Assembly: GCF_963678635.1 (NCBI RefSeq) | Contig: NC_087065.1 | Coordinates: 37,723,888 to 37,787,887 of the forward strand | Length of the DNA stretch: 64,000 bases | Source of the DNA: Symsagittifera roscoffensis | Lineage: Eukaryota > Xenacoelomorpha > Acoela > Convolutidae | Direction of reading: 5' to 3' | In this document: positions 24,601 to 39,600 of the stretch, piece by piece | Numbering within the stretch: position 1 is the stretch's first letter | How the letters are laid out: each line of letters begins with the position of its first letter | The notes under the pieces: generated by a model | Databases searched by the model: none | What the model was told of the DNA's origin: nothing | Seen by the model: the letters and a program-made list of their open reading frames with translations, nothing else | Program-made: the position numbers and the translations under genes

Positions 24601-27600
24601 TCAAATTACAAAATCACTCTTCTGATAAGATCAGATAAATTTTTGGCCGCAGTTTTTGGCCGCAACTTAAAAAAGCTAGACCACAGGGGCGGATCTAGGA
24701 TTTTCTCGAGGGGGGGCGGATTTTCAAAAATTTTCGAAAATGTCGACTTTTTTTTTAAGTTGACCGAACCGAAATTATTTTTCGAGCTCTCCCTAAGCCC
24801 GGTTTAGTCCGTGTTTTGGCCAAATTTTCTGCGCCGTAGGCAGGCAAAATTTTGTAAAATTAGTCCAAAAAAGGCGTTTTCAGGCATTTTTTGGAAAATT
24901 TTAACTCAAAAATTGCGTTTATTCGGCGCGCGCTCCCCTCAAAATTAGTATATATTGGCGCCAACGGCGCCTTTAGAAAAATTTTACGGTCGGTCGGCCA
25001 GAAATGCTTTTCTTACAAGGGGGACCCTTTGGGTCGGCAGGGTGTCGAATCCCTGAAAGGGGAGGCGTCCGCGACCCCCCCCCCCCCGCCCCCTACCCCC
25101 TAAATCCGCCCCTGCTAGACCATATTTGAGAAGCTTTTTTTGTCGCAAAATTTCAACATTAGCCCCCAATTTTGGAGATGCTGAAAGTTTTAAAAAGATG
25201 AAGAAAAAAGCTAGCTTCTGACGCAGTGGCGTGTGACGTGCGCAGAAATTTTTCTTGGGAGGGGGGGGCAGTTTTTCAAAAAAATACGGCAAGGCGTTTT
25301 AGGCACATTCTGGAAAAAATTCACCAAATATTTCGTTTGTTCGGCACGAGCTTTCCATCAAAGTTATTAATATAGGCGCCAAAAACGCCTTTAGAAAATT
25401 TTTGATGTTGGCCGGCCAAAAATTGATCTCGTAAAATGGATCTCGTAAGTTGGGACCATTGGGAAAAATTTTGCAACCAAAATTTAGGGGGGGGGGGAGT
25501 TGTAACCAAGAATAATGTTTTAACGGACCAGAAAATCGGGTTTTTATGTTTTTAACAATATGAAATTTGATGAATTGAATGGCAAGCAAAAACTCATTCA
25601 GCTTAAAGTAGCCATGATGGAGGGTGCCTCTATTGTCTCTCATTAACATCGTTTCCCGCACTTGACCCTGCCCCCCCCCCCCCCCCCACACCAATCAAGG
25701 TCTAGAAAAGTATTTATAATCCATTGTAATGGAACTATTTTTGGCTTGGCAATCCTTTATAATCGTTAATTTCTCAAGAAACTCCAGGGTTGACCTTTTG
25801 CCCCATTTTACGACGATCTTTCTGACTAAGCACTAAAATGTTCTAAAGGCATCATGGGGACCATCATACACTGATTTTTACAGGGGAGCGCAAGGCCGAA
25901 AAACTCAATTTTTCAGGCAAAACTTTTCAAATGGTACTCTAAAACAGTAACGCTCAAAAATTTCAACTTGGCTGAATTAAAATAAAAGGTCGACAAAACT
26001 TTCAAGGTCGACCAAAAACTCGTCAAAAATACGTGAGCACGAAACTGAACTACAACTAGTCGTTTTTGCCCTGTTTGATATTGATGCTCACTTGTCTAGT
26101 TTGTGTATCGAATCTGGAGAGAATGACTATGATACTGTCCCACAGTAGTTCGTCGCTCGTTTGCGATGGACACCCCATTGGGTTGTAAGAACTCTTCACG
26201 CCGCTGCACATCTGAAACAACAAAAACAAAATAAATGATTTTAAGCCGGAAAAAATAGCGTAGTTCTCACAAAAAAGTTGAAAACCATAATGCAAACGGT
26301 TTTCTTATTTATGGGGATATTTTATATTTGTCTAGGAGAAAATTCAATCCAATTAGATAGTGAGACTGCTTGTACAAACGAACTCACAAAGGATCACGCA
26401 AAAAACAACGGGTTTTCGTGGCATGACCCTGAAAAACCCTAATCAATATTTATGAGATACTATCCGGCTTGAACCGCGTTTCCTAAAAAATTTTTTCTAT
26501 CAGTGTTAGTAATTAAAATATGACATCATGTACACAAAATAATAATTAACTCGAACAAATATTTCATATCGTTATGAAATAAATATATGTTTTCAAAAAA
26601 CTAATTTTAGATGTGCTCAGTTAACTATTTCCAACAACCTGGAGTTTCATCGTTTCTTTTTGAAATCCTTAGTTTTATCCTATCTTAGTTATAATACAAT
26701 TTTTTTCAGCAAAAAAAAGGTCGATCGCTTAAATCGCCATATAAACTAGTGATTAGAAGTATGCTTCGTGAGAAAAAAAATTTACAGATGCTTTGATCTA
26801 TTTTTGAAAAAAAAACTTACTGCTGAGTTATTCCTACCAAACTTTTTTTTGGCTGAAAAATTTTGATCTGTTTACTGAAAACACAAATCCTTTACTGAAA
26901 AATTTTTATGCAACAAAATCGAAAAACGAAAATACTGGATAGATTTATAGTTTATAGAAATTACTCAACTGAATTTTTATCGCAGGAATATGTGCCAAGA
27001 AATGGGATGGTTTATCTCTAAGAATTTTAGAAAGATAAAAAAGAACAATGCTCTAAGAATCGTAAAAAAACTCGAAATCTATTAATATTCATGATATTTA
27101 GTTGAAAAAGTACCAGTTAACAAAAGCTTTGGGTTTTTGTACTCATATATTTTATAACTCTCACAATTACCTTAGATTTAAAAATTATAATATATATTGT
27201 GTAGAAACCAGCCTCGATTGAAATAACCTTATTTGTTGACTTGCAAACTTATATCACACAGCATGTATTATCCAACCTCCGGGCTACATTAGCAATTTTA
27301 CATGCTTGTCAAAAAAAGATTGCAAAAATTATAGATGATAAGAGTAGCCTTTCGACTTGACAGCTACATGATTTGATTTTTAGTTTTTGAGTTAGCAAAG
27401 TTTGATACATATCTAGTTTTTAAATCATGTGCTTGCAAGATATGTGAGGCATACTTCAGTTTGAATTTGAAAAAAAAAGTTATTAAAGTTACGTTGTAAA
27501 TTTTTTTTCAAACGTAGATCATGACAGTTTTTTCATTTGTCTTTGCCTGTTTTTTTGGCCAGAACATCCTTTAAAATGAAATTAGATTAAAATTGTTATT

Positions 27601-30600
27601 CAAAGTAGTTTTGATTCATTACACAGGATAGATTCGCGCAACTTTTTTGTCTAAAACTGATGTTGATCCTACTTTTTTCCTTGGAACCGAAATATCTATA
27701 GAAAGGTAAAAAGTTATTTTTATTCTTTTCTGTGTAAAATTGGTCTAACTAGTCAAAGTAGTCAAAATTTATAAGCAGCATTGAGGTATTAGTTATTTGC
27801 TCGATATCTTAAAGACTTTGTGAAATTTGTAGTCTCTGGTTCTAACTTTTTAGCAGTATTTGAGTCAGGGGTATGTGTCACTCAACAAAAGAAGGCTGTG
27901 TACAGTGTTCATATGCGATTTCCGCCGGAAAAAAAATTATGAAACAATGGCCGGTTGGTCCGTCAGAGAATTCCAGAGAGAGGTATAATTCATTTGAGCA
28001 TTTGAGAAAACTGAGCGTCATTGGTCGTTTTCAAAAGTGACACGCAGCTTGCTCTAATATTATAATACTTAGTCCAGTTATTTATCGCAAATGAGACCGC
28101 CGATGTTGTTAATGGTGGATGGGATGTCGTGTTGTCATGTCGCTATAAATTATTTCACACTTTTCGGAAAATCGTCCGGGGTTTGGTCGTTTTTGATTGG
28201 ATACCTTCAGGGGTCTAGGGTTTTGGTCGTTAAGAACTTAGTTTTCATTCAACAATATAGAGCATCTGGGAGATGACGGTATGTTTGACTTGCTCGCGAT
28301 GTTGCTGTGAGGGTAGAGGTTGATAGGGAACAAAAACTTCGTCAGAGAGCTCCGGGCTGTCTGTTCACAGAAATAAGTTTCATTTTTTTTCTTCAATTTT
28401 TGGTTATTAGTTGCTTTTTCCTTAGTTTGGTTACTGTTGCTGGTGTTTAGTGAGCTATGTAATATTCTAAATATTCGGGCAAGATTTTTTTTTTATATTT
28501 TATTTTGTGGGTATCTAGAGTCAGTTTTTGATAGGAGGATTCAAATTTTCACAAAATGCTGAAAAAGTATGTGTGCAGCACTTGCTTTTCTATTTATTTG
28601 GGTGTGAATTGCGAATGTGTTTTATTATTCTTTACTCAGTGGGAAACTTTAACCATTGCGTTTAATTTAACACTTTATTTGAAAGACAATAGGGCCATCC
28701 TAAGAAATCAACAGTTCATTCTTGTAGATGGACAAAGTTATATATTGGTGAAATATCCTGTGGGCGATATTGCTGACCATGCAATTATTTGAAGTATTGT
28801 ATGCCCTGAAATTATCAACTGTAATCTACGAACGGGTTGCAATATTATTTTCTTCAAAATATGCGATGTTTTGGGTCTAGCATACTGTGACTGTACCTTT
28901 GAAAGACTATCGAAGTTCTCGAATCCCTTGATGAGCAGGTCCTCCAGATATGTCGCGAGTCCTCGAAGGAGCTTCCGCTGTTTCACAGCATCCTTCGTCT
29001 CGAATGTGGGTAAATCAGTTTGAGTCAGATCCAGTCTGCGCATGGTCTGTTTCTGACATAGGAGCCAGTAGACTAATTCTCTCTTCTGCTCGTCAAACTG
29101 CAGCGACGCCTAAGATTTCAAAATGACAATGGAAAGAAAGTTTTGTGCTGCTCTTCATTGAGATCAGCTTGTTCACTTCGTTCGAACTTTTGCTTATTAC
29201 TAAAACTTCCAGGATTTAGTCCTGCTAAACGCAATTTTTTTTGGACATCTGGTGCTATGATAGCACAGAATGAGTGATAATCTATATGCGCAGCAATGGA
29301 GTCGGATCTTTGTTCATGCTCTTGAAAAAGTATAGCTATTTTCATGAACGTCAAAAAATTATAGTTTTTTTTCTTCGTTTTTTTATAGTTCTAATTATAG
29401 TTCTATAATACATGAATACTATAATTATTTCATTCTTAAAGTTATAGTATTCATGAACCTCAATATGATATATACCTCAATATCAGTGTTGAAAAGCCTT
29501 TGTGATTTTGTAAAAACTAATGAGAGCAAATGTGAGCAAACTTTCCCCTTCCAACAGTGTTACATACATGTTTAAAAAGACACTTTGCGTCGAAGAGGTA
29601 CTCGTTGTAGATGCTCTCGTCATTCACAAAGTGGGGCTTCATGGCACTCATGAAGTCCACTAGCTTGTCAATCTGAAACATGCAATAGTGATTGTTAAAA
29701 TCATTTTTCTATTTTTCTTTCTGAATCTGTTTTTTTTTTACCCGAAGAGCTGAGGTTGAATTACCACGTTTCTTAAATGTGTATTATGCTGGCTAATATA
29801 TAAATCACTGTTAGAATAAGAAACATAAACTGCCCCAAAAAGGCTCAAATGGTCGGTCGGTATTCAAACTCGCAATTATGCCCTGGTTTCTTAAAGGTTT
29901 TCAAGCTCAGTTTTTTGTTCAAAAACGTTTTCAAACCAACTTTAAATTGAAACGAGGATAGCAAGGATTGAAACAAGGAATGAGAGTCATAGCAAAATAG
30001 GTCAATTGGAAAACAGTTTTTGAAGAAAATGACTAGAAAAGCGAAATAAAAAATTTGAAAAATGTTTCAAAAATTTTTTCCGGAAATTTTTTGAATTTTC
30101 AATTTTTTGATTCCAAAAATTGCGCTAAACAACTCCAAAAACAAACTTTTAATTAGTAAAACTAAGTTTCACGGCTTAAATTTAGCTTAAATAAGCTAGT
30201 GCAATTATTAACTACCTCACTAATTAGCTCGAAATTAGACCAAAAATCAAAAACTTCAAACCGGTTTTTCTCAACACTTAAAATTTTTTGAAATTTTTTA
30301 ATGTCGTTCAAATCAAGACTAAAAGGGCTTATTATGATTCATCACTCAACCCTGTCCGATGATTATTTGTGGTAGTTGATTATAAGTGGAAGAAAAGAAA
30401 AAAAATAACCTCACCCGAATCCAAAGTTCGTCCCCATTTTCAATGGTCGGAACAAAAAAAGAGAAAAGCCACACAAATGATTCGTCTACAGTTGAAACTA
30501 CTGAAAGGCTTAAACATGCTTTGAAACCCTTTAATGAAGTTCAAACGCGAACCTGGGATATTTTCGAGGGAGGGGGAGACTTTTAAAAACGATTTTTAGA

Positions 30601-33600
30601 ATGACCAAATTGTTGATTTTCCTAGCTCTTCCAAGCTCTATTAAGATCTTATTATGCGAGACAATAGAAGTTTTCAAAAAAAGCAAAACAATTAAAATTT
30701 TAAAGTCGATTAGCTAAAAATTGATGCCGTACTATAATAACTAAAGGGAACTCTTCGATTGGTGAAGGGGTCGAATCGCCCCCCCCCCCCCCCCCCCAAA
30801 TCTGCTTCTGCTTAAATAAAAATGCCTAAAAATGGTGATGTTGTTAGTTGTTTCCCAGAAACTTTATTAAAATGAAAAATTTGTTCTTACAAGTGTTGAG
30901 CACATATTTCTCATCTTCTGCACTTCCTTCGGGTCAAATTTGGACACGTAATCATCGTCTGCAATCGCCTGAAATAGACAAATCAAAGTGCAATTAGTTT
31001 GTTCCATATTCTATACCTGTTTCAGATGCATAAATCGTGTTTTAATCGAGCGAGAGAAGAGTATAACAGCAAAAATCAATATCCTTAAAACGAATTAATC
31101 TTGTGCAATTTTGCATTCACGGGTTTCTTATTTAGTTTGCCAAATCTTGAAAACCTTCAATTAGGCGAGAGGAAAAGTATGAGTTTTATGCGACACCTCC
31201 CTCCCCTCCCCCCCTCCCCCTCGAAGTTTTTGAAGTTATGGCGATTGCTTAAACGTGCTTTAAATGAATTAAATTGGTTTAGTAGTGAATCAGTTTTAGA
31301 CAGTTTGAGTAATTCATTGTAATTCATCTGATTATTTTGTCATGTAGGGGATAGGTAACACGGAATATTTTTAAAGCATACCATCCCCCTCCCTGTTGTT
31401 TAACTATCCCCTTTCCCGATTGCAAAAAGAGCAGATTTTCATCACAAGGTACAAAATTTTGCTTAACCGTTGAATGTGTTATTCATAGGTTACTAGGTAC
31501 AATAGGGGGAGAGGGGGCATGGGCGATAGTCAAGAAGATAGGACCCACGTAATACATCTGCACCCCTCCCTGCACGGGTGAGCAGATGATGCTCCTGAAG
31601 ACGCCCTTGTGTCTCTCTATGTTCCTGTGCTTCCTCACCTCCTCCACCCCCACTTTGAGACTGTGGATCGAGTCGGCCAGGAAATCCATGGCCAACACCA
31701 GTCCAGACTCTGTCTTCTAATCACACACAGAACACTGAAGTATCCGAGGAGCCACAAATCATCACTCGTTTGCAGTTTTCCACAATCAATTCACTTCTTT
31801 CTTATACTTTTGCCCCCAATCAAAAACTTTAATTAAGCAGGTATAAAAAGACGAGTGGTACATTTTCCAGATTAAAAGGGAGATCATTTACTTCACCTAT
31901 TTCGCTTCAGAGGAGGTGATTTGATTAAATTGATAGGCGCTTTTTAATTCGATTATTATCGCTATAAATGTTTTTTTGTCTTACCTGTTCTGAAGAAGTG
32001 ACCATGTTCCAGGGAGAGATATATGGGAAAGCAGGATCCACTTTCAGAATCAACTTTACTATCTTCTGCTCCTGAAAATAAAACTTTATCTCATTTATTT
32101 TTTAAAAATCTCTTTTTTAAGGCATCTTTCTATCAACTGCTAGCTTGAAAGTTCAATGAATGAAACATAAGAATAAAAGATAAGACGACAGGCTCATGAT
32201 TTTTGACCAGGCAGTCGAAAAGCAGATAAAAAATTTCGCTGTTTGTGTTTACGAAAATTAGAGAAAAAAGATGCAACGATTGACAGTTGCTAGTAACGCA
32301 GCACAAAAAATTCCGACCACTGACAATTTGGAATAGAATACTTTTTGTTTAAATGTTACATTTTATTGTTTTATCCTCAATTAATTGAGTTTCTCCAAAG
32401 AACCAAATATAAAACTTAACTTGAAATCACAAAAAAAGTAAGTGAAAAACTTGCAAGCTTAACTTAAATAGTATACACTCATTCACTTTTAGAAAAAAGG
32501 TACTTAATAAAACTATTCTTCTATTTTGCGACATCCATTGTCGGTCAACAAACCAACCACAGAATTTTTCTTTTTCTAAACTGGGAAATTTTGGCGCTTC
32601 TAGAGAGGTCAAAAACGTTTTTGGTCGACATACCTGAACCTACAGTTCCTTATCAATATCAAGGGTCCCAACAACAGTGCAAAAATTAACAACGAAATAA
32701 GAGAACAACAATTTAAAAATGATTGTAAGAACATACGAGAGTGTTGTCATGTGGCTGGACCCACTTGACCATGAATGTGGAAGCCTCAGATCTGGCGGAC
32801 AAAGAAGCCATTACGTGTCCGTAAGAGGTAGTCGTCTCGTCAAAGTCACTGTTCCCTCCCGTCGTCTTCAAACTAGAGTAGAACTTGGAGGAAGACAGTT
32901 TGGCTGAATCACATGAAGCATTTTTTCTTACTCTGGATGAAAAGCGGACTAGATGACCAGGTGACTAAGCGGCGGTGAAGTTGGCCAACAAAAAGTTTTG
33001 AGGCCGCTTGAGGTTCGGGCCATATTGCCCAGCACATATAAATAACCGAAAAATGCATGTAGTTATTAAGCAGGGACATAAAAGCAACTGCATAAAGAGC
33101 TGAGCAGCTGATACGTTGGTCCATTTTATTGTGGATAGTTCTTTTTAAATAATTCAGACAAAACTTTTGGAATTTCGCAAAAACAAATACTTTTGATATT
33201 AATTCTTTAATAAACTACCAAATTTGCATCGCTCAATATTTTGGTCAAGAGATGTCTAACCGGCATCATAAATGATTGATTCGTTGGTCCTGCTGTGCTT
33301 CAACTGACTCCGTCTGACCATCAAACTTTCTTTGGCGCCGTCTATGCTGTTCATCTCAGTCAGAGATATCTGGAAATCTGAAATCGTCGTTTCATGAATT
33401 TCAAAAGTATACTATACAAAGGCAAGCTATTTGTGCCAATTTTAATTTTTTTTCATAACCACTTCAAAAGATTGTTAAGTTTCCACCATAAAAATCTGAT
33501 TACCATAACGTGGCCAAAATGCGTATTTTGTGAATTGTGAGCGGGTTTTGCGACAGGCTGAAAACAGATTTGTTGCGGAATCCGCTGCACGTCTATTTTT

Positions 33601-36600
33601 CTCAGATCTTTTTGCTGTTTTAGATTTCACGAAAAAATAGCTAAAACACTGTATCACTCAAAATTGCCCTAAAACAGCCGAATTTGCCGAGTCCGGAAAA
33701 AATTAAGGAAACTAGAACAGTTTACATGTGACCAGACTTTAACATGTGCTTCAAAAACTTTCCATAAAATTCGTTCAATTACATCGCATGCAATCCCTTT
33801 CCAGAAATACCTCAATAAGTGGTTATATTTGGTTAACAGTCGCCTGCTAGAACTCACATTTCTTGTCGGGACTGAGGTTGGGAGATTCTGGGTCGGATCC
33901 GATGTTCTGTCGTTGGATGTTGGGGAAAATGCGGCTGATCTCGCGGGCTGTCTCGCTCACCTCGACCGAAGTCGGCATCCGAATGATGAACGCATTGTCC
34001 TAAAATGACTAATAGATCAACTACCGTTTTTTGAAATTTAAAGGTAATTAAATTGAAGAACTTTTGGTCAAATTATTGTGCCAGTAAAAAAAGAATAAAC
34101 ATTCAGAAGAAATATGTGCACTTCTTTGAAAAAAAATGTTACCGGTGTTAATTAGACTCAACCAGAGAAATGGTTGGATCTTTTAAATAAAAAAACTAAA
34201 ACTAACCGCATGTTTATTCGTGAACATTTTCTAGTCTGTAGTCCTTATAGCTTTTTAAAAGAGCTCGAAAATCAATTCGGTCGACCTTAAGAAATCTTTT
34301 TGGAAAGTCAATCTACCTCGAGATCAGCACCTAAATCAGGAGGGGGAGTGTTGATACACCTTTTGACATACATTCAACCTTAGTTTACCCGGAGTCCAAA
34401 AATACAGGTGTTTTCGTTACATTCTATTACAGGCTCTTTTTCCTCCCCTCCCCTCCCCCCCCCCCTTCTCAACCTTCCAGTTTTTACTCGTAAAATTTTG
34501 TTCACTTTATCTCTGAATATTACAAAAATTGGCATGCGAACTAATTAGGCTATGATAAACATGTTTGGTGTTCTTGTAAAACCCCTCGTTACACCATAAA
34601 ATTGATGCTTATGTGAGAAAAAGAGCCAAGAGCAAGAGACCTTGACAGCGGAGGGTAGAGTGCCGTATAGTCTGACATAGTAGTACCACTCGGAAGCCAC
34701 TGGTGTGCTTTTGTTCTCAGCATCCCCGTCAATCACTGACTCGTACAGTTCGTCCAAACTGCTCTAGATGGTCAAAAGTAGACAAATAAAATTGAACTTA
34801 GCGAATTTTTTTTATAGAGATAGCGAAGAAGTGGATGGATCAAATTATTTTCCCACTATTTTGAGCTTTTGAGCTTTCACTGAAAATTTTTGGCAAAACC
34901 TTGCAAGCTCTTTTTCCCGCTTGCAAGGTTTTTGTAAATTTTCTTCTCACAGTGCCCGTTTTGTAAAAAAAAAACATTTAAAGGGAAAAAAAATAATTAG
35001 GAGGTCGTTAACACAATTGCTGGTATTGCTCGTTGATTTTGTACGACCAGAAACTGCTTATGCCAGGTGGGAGGAAACGGAAAAAGCCAGATTTTAATGC
35101 TAAAGTTGTAGCTCGTTCATTTCAGAAGGGAAGCATTGCGTATGTCTAATTCAATGATTCCTCTACGGTTTTTACATTGTTTCAGCTTTTGTTCTGAGGA
35201 AGGGGTAAAAGAATCAGTTGATGCGGCTGCAAGCAGGATGGATTTAGGGGAGGGGTGGGATGGATTTAGAGGTTAAGGATTCGATACCTTAACCATCCAA
35301 AGCGTCCTCCTATCCGACATCTTTTTTGGACCGACAGACCTTAAATTTTCCTAAGGAGCTTTTGGCGCAAATAAATATAAACTTTGAGGGGTAGCGCGCG
35401 CCGGAAAAACGCAACTTTTTGGTCAAAAATTTATGTGAAAATAGTATCTTTATTCGGCTTCAACACGAGCTCGGAATATCAATTTTTGTTTTTTTTGAAA
35501 TACCCCCCCTCTCGAGAAAATCCTAGATCTGCCCCTGGCTGCAAGCAAGAGAGAAGAGATACTTAAGCATGCCAAATTAAATTGTTCGCGGTGCTCAGGG
35601 GAGTATAAATTTGTTATAATTATGCCACGAGAGCTGCGCGAGTAATACGCTTTTTTCCAAGGGTTGCTGTTACCTTGTAGTCGATTGCCGGCTGTTGTAA
35701 TGACACTTTTAAGGATTAAAAAACCAAGGGCTCACAGAGAAATGAATATATCCACAAAAAATTCGACCGAACAAGAAACAAGTGCTGTTGCAAAATGATT
35801 TCCAATTCAGTCGAACTTGTAGGTTAAAGTTATTTGAAAGTTTCACCCTGTTCAAATCACAGATAAACGTTTCCTTTTTTGATCAAGCTTATTAAACGAC
35901 ATTTGATTAGCAAAATGCGCAGCGAGTGTGTTAAAATGTTGAAGTGCATTGAAGGATTGTCTACCCGAATGGCTTTGAGTCTCTTCAGCATCCACTTGGA
36001 CCTGTAGGCCTCCTCAACCTCATGGAATATCTTCTCAGCTTGCACCAGGCGCTGCAATCAAACAACAACAACTTAAAAACGCTCTCAGCCTGACCTTCGC
36101 TCTCATCATATAAGCTGTCCCGTGAGCAGACTTGCTGTCATCTTAGTTTGTACGCCACCTTGATTGATCGCGGGGCTACTTTTAATATGAACTTTTTTGT
36201 GAGTTTAGGAAATGTTCGAAAAGTGGAAACTCCATTTATTCATTTTCTTGACTGAGAATGTGAAAAATTCAATTTTTTTCTACAATTTCTTATAATAGTT
36301 ATGTTCGAGTTTCGCCAACCCCTGATTTATGGAAATGAATCGCTGCTTGTTCCAGAAGTTCCAGTTTCTCGATTCCTTCATCTTGTCCCGAATTTGGATT
36401 CATCTTCTCTGACAGTTCGGCTAGTTTGACGTAACACTGGGCAATCTCGGCTTTGTAGAAGTTCATGTCGGATTCCGAGCCGACGTCTGACTCGGCTAGC
36501 ACTTTGATCATCTGGCGCAAGTAGAGGTCTTGGAACATGCGGTACTGAACTTGGTCTTCGGCACTGTAGAACTTCTGCCAAGCAGTAAAGATGATGTATT

Positions 36601-39600
36601 ATAAAAATGAACAAAATGGCGTTACATAAAGCTTGATTATCCTAAGCCGAATATTTTCTTAAATTAGTTAAATCGAGTTTCAGACACAAGGTACGGAGGC
36701 ATTTTGGCATTTTTTGACATAACGACCATTTGTCTCAAGCGACGACTTTCAGTAATTTTAGAAGTCGTCTATTTGCACCAGGCAACCTAGTGCAACCAAA
36801 TTCGCTAAAATTCACCATAGGCGATTGCATACTGAGGATTATAAAATAAAATCTTGAGTGATACTTTGTTGAACTAACAATGAGGAAGCTGAGTCGAAGA
36901 GTAGTTGCAAGGAAGCTGGACCGAGGAGACATGTCGTCACTGAAACAAGTATGCAAAAGATGACGGTCAAAGTAAGAATTACGGTTACATGGCAAAAGAT
37001 CCCTTACCTTAAGATCCCAAATGAGAAGATCCCATCCCATCTTTTGGTACGGTATCTTTTATCATGGGAGCTTTTGGTGTGGTATCTTTTGTCCTGACAC
37101 CAAGAATTGCTACTTGCAAATGGCACGTTCAACTTTTAATGCACCAACCTATGTTTCTTATTTGCTGCAGTGTTTTTTGAATGAAATGTTTTTTGTTCAG
37201 TTCGATAAGATCAATAGAAAGCTCATTAAAAAAGGTATGATTGTCTTGTACCCGCTGTGGATGTTGAGTTGTTGTCTTTCCAGGAGTATCTTGAGTCGTG
37301 ACTTCATCTCGTCCACGTTCTGTTTCTTCTCCCTCCCGAACCCATCCGAGTTGATCCTGTCGTAGAAGTCTGGAACACGACAAGACAGGAAACCAATAAT
37401 AAAAAATGGGAAAATGGACTACAAAGGCACATATCCAGATGATAATCAGTTCCAGAGAAACTATTTATGTCCACAATCGAAACAAGAAACGACTCTGGAA
37501 AGTAGTATCATAGAAATTTCAAAACACCGAGAGATCAAAAAATTTAAATGGAGTTTTTGATTAAGTCCTAAAAATGCTGGCCCGAGTCGAGATTTTTCAC
37601 CTAATTTGAAGCAAGATTTGAGCGGTTTGAGCGGTTTTTTTAGACAATTACGCTCAAAATCTTGCTTCAAAATGAGCGTCAAAGAAATTTTATACCAAAG
37701 TAACGCAAAAATAGAAGCCCTGATTATGATAACGTTTACTTTTCTTAACACGAGAGGCTAAATTGGTCAGATTTCTGTGCAGGTCGAACTGGATCAAAGT
37801 TGAAATGACATGTTGTTCACATAGTTTTGGCTTCTCGGCTATCATCTCAGTTATTACGCCACACAGTGGCCTTGTGATGGAAGGTTCCATGGCCACTGAG
37901 AGACGCACGAGGTCACAGCAGCAGAAATTGATGAAGTCTACGAGGTTGAAGTCCTGCTCCTCCCGACTCAGTTGCTTCGGAACCATGATGCGCACCGGGA
38001 GAGTTTGAGGGGTCTCGCATTTTATCGCAGTTTCGGAGACACACAAACTCCAAATCTAAAAGGAGAAACCCACGTGAAGTAGTTCAATATATGGCTATGA
38101 ATAATAAATAGGGCATAACTGCTGGCACGTAAGGTGACAATTGGTAGCATTTAAAGAAGCGAAAATTCGCCGCAGAGCAGTTCGTCATAATAACTAAATA
38201 AAAAATTTGGTAAAGAAACAAGGATAGCCGGTTACTGTGCAAGCAGTACAGAATGTTCCGACCGCAGCCTTTTAAAATAAAAAAAGGTGCCGTTTTGGTG
38301 TCGTTTTTTTTTCAAATTGGTGTCGTTTTTTTTCTGCATGTTGTGATAAAAAGATTCGAACAAAAAAATAGAACATAGGCATATTTGAGAGTCATAGTAA
38401 AATGATTCAACTGAAAAACAGCTTTCAAAGAAAAATGAATCGAAAAATGCAAAAAAAAATTGAAAAATTTTCAAAACTTTCAAATTTTTTGCAATTTTTT
38501 TTGAATTTTCAAGTTTTTGATTCCTAAAATTGCGCTTAAAAACTCTAAAAACTACCTTTATTGAAAAAAAACTAAATTTTCACGGCTTAAATTAAGCTTA
38601 ATTAAGCTATTGTAAGCCTACACGGTCACCTTATTAGCTCGAAATTATAACAAAGAACAAAAGTTTTAAATCGGTTTTTCTCGACACTGGGAAAACTTTT
38701 TTGAACTTTTTAATGTGATTTGAATCACGACCGTAAGGGTTTTTGCGGCTGTAAGGGTATACCACTCAACTCAGTCTGTTGATTATTTGTGGTACCTGGT
38801 TTTGCTTGGAAAACAAAAAGAAAGAAAAAACAAAAACACACCCGAATACAAAGTTCCTCCTCATTTTAAATAGTCGGATAAATAATGATTTAGCGTTGCG
38901 CAGCAACCAGACTTCTAAGCCCTAGCGACCGAATCTTGATTAAATTGACTGGCGATCGTGGCAGTCAACAGTGCCGAAACAGAAAAGTGTTCAACAGTGC
39001 CCAAAAACGGATAATTTTTGGCACTGTTGAACAACATTTTTTTCCGGCAATATTGTAATTCGGCCTTGTTGTACTGCCTCCTTGCTGGCACAATCTCTAC
39101 TTATTTGAAGTTCGGATTCGGAAACCGAGGTTATTTGAAAACATTTCTGCTCCCTGGTTTTATTAAGCGGATTACTCATTGTTTAAAATAAAGTTGGACA
39201 GCTCTTCAAAAATGTGCGATATGATTATATATTAGACATGATTATATATGCGCATACGATGAAATATGATATATATTAGACTCCAGAGCTAAAATTAGTC
39301 CCCAAAGATCATATGATTTTGTTAAACTAAAGAAATTGAATTAAGTTCCAAAAACTCAACCTTTTGAAAGATCTGCATTCCGGTAACTCGCAAGTCTCCG
39401 AAGTCCTGCTGAGTGATGGGGAAGATGAGGTCTTGAATGAGTGGGTTCTCACTGCCGAACTTCCAGGGTTGGAGGAATTTCTGCGAGATAGACTCCAGCA
39501 CAATTACACCCAGATGGTCCAGCTTAAGAGACACATGGCTGGTAGCATCTATCAGATGTTTGATGAAGTTGAGCATCACTCTGAAGCATTAGAAAATAAG

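Noticed and set aside
24984-25694. Gly/Pro-rich minus-strand frames of 62-131 codons
   Set aside because: They are translations of MITE ends and poly-C/G runs.
36378-36614. Alternative minus-strand frame over DOCK exon 6
   Set aside because: It is an Arg-rich shadow of the real exon, whose frame has the conserved LLEQAA.
37129-37383. 84-codon minus-strand frame over DOCK exon 5
   Set aside because: It is a shifted shadow; the frame with FYDRINSDGF has a proper acceptor phase and helix-like sequence.
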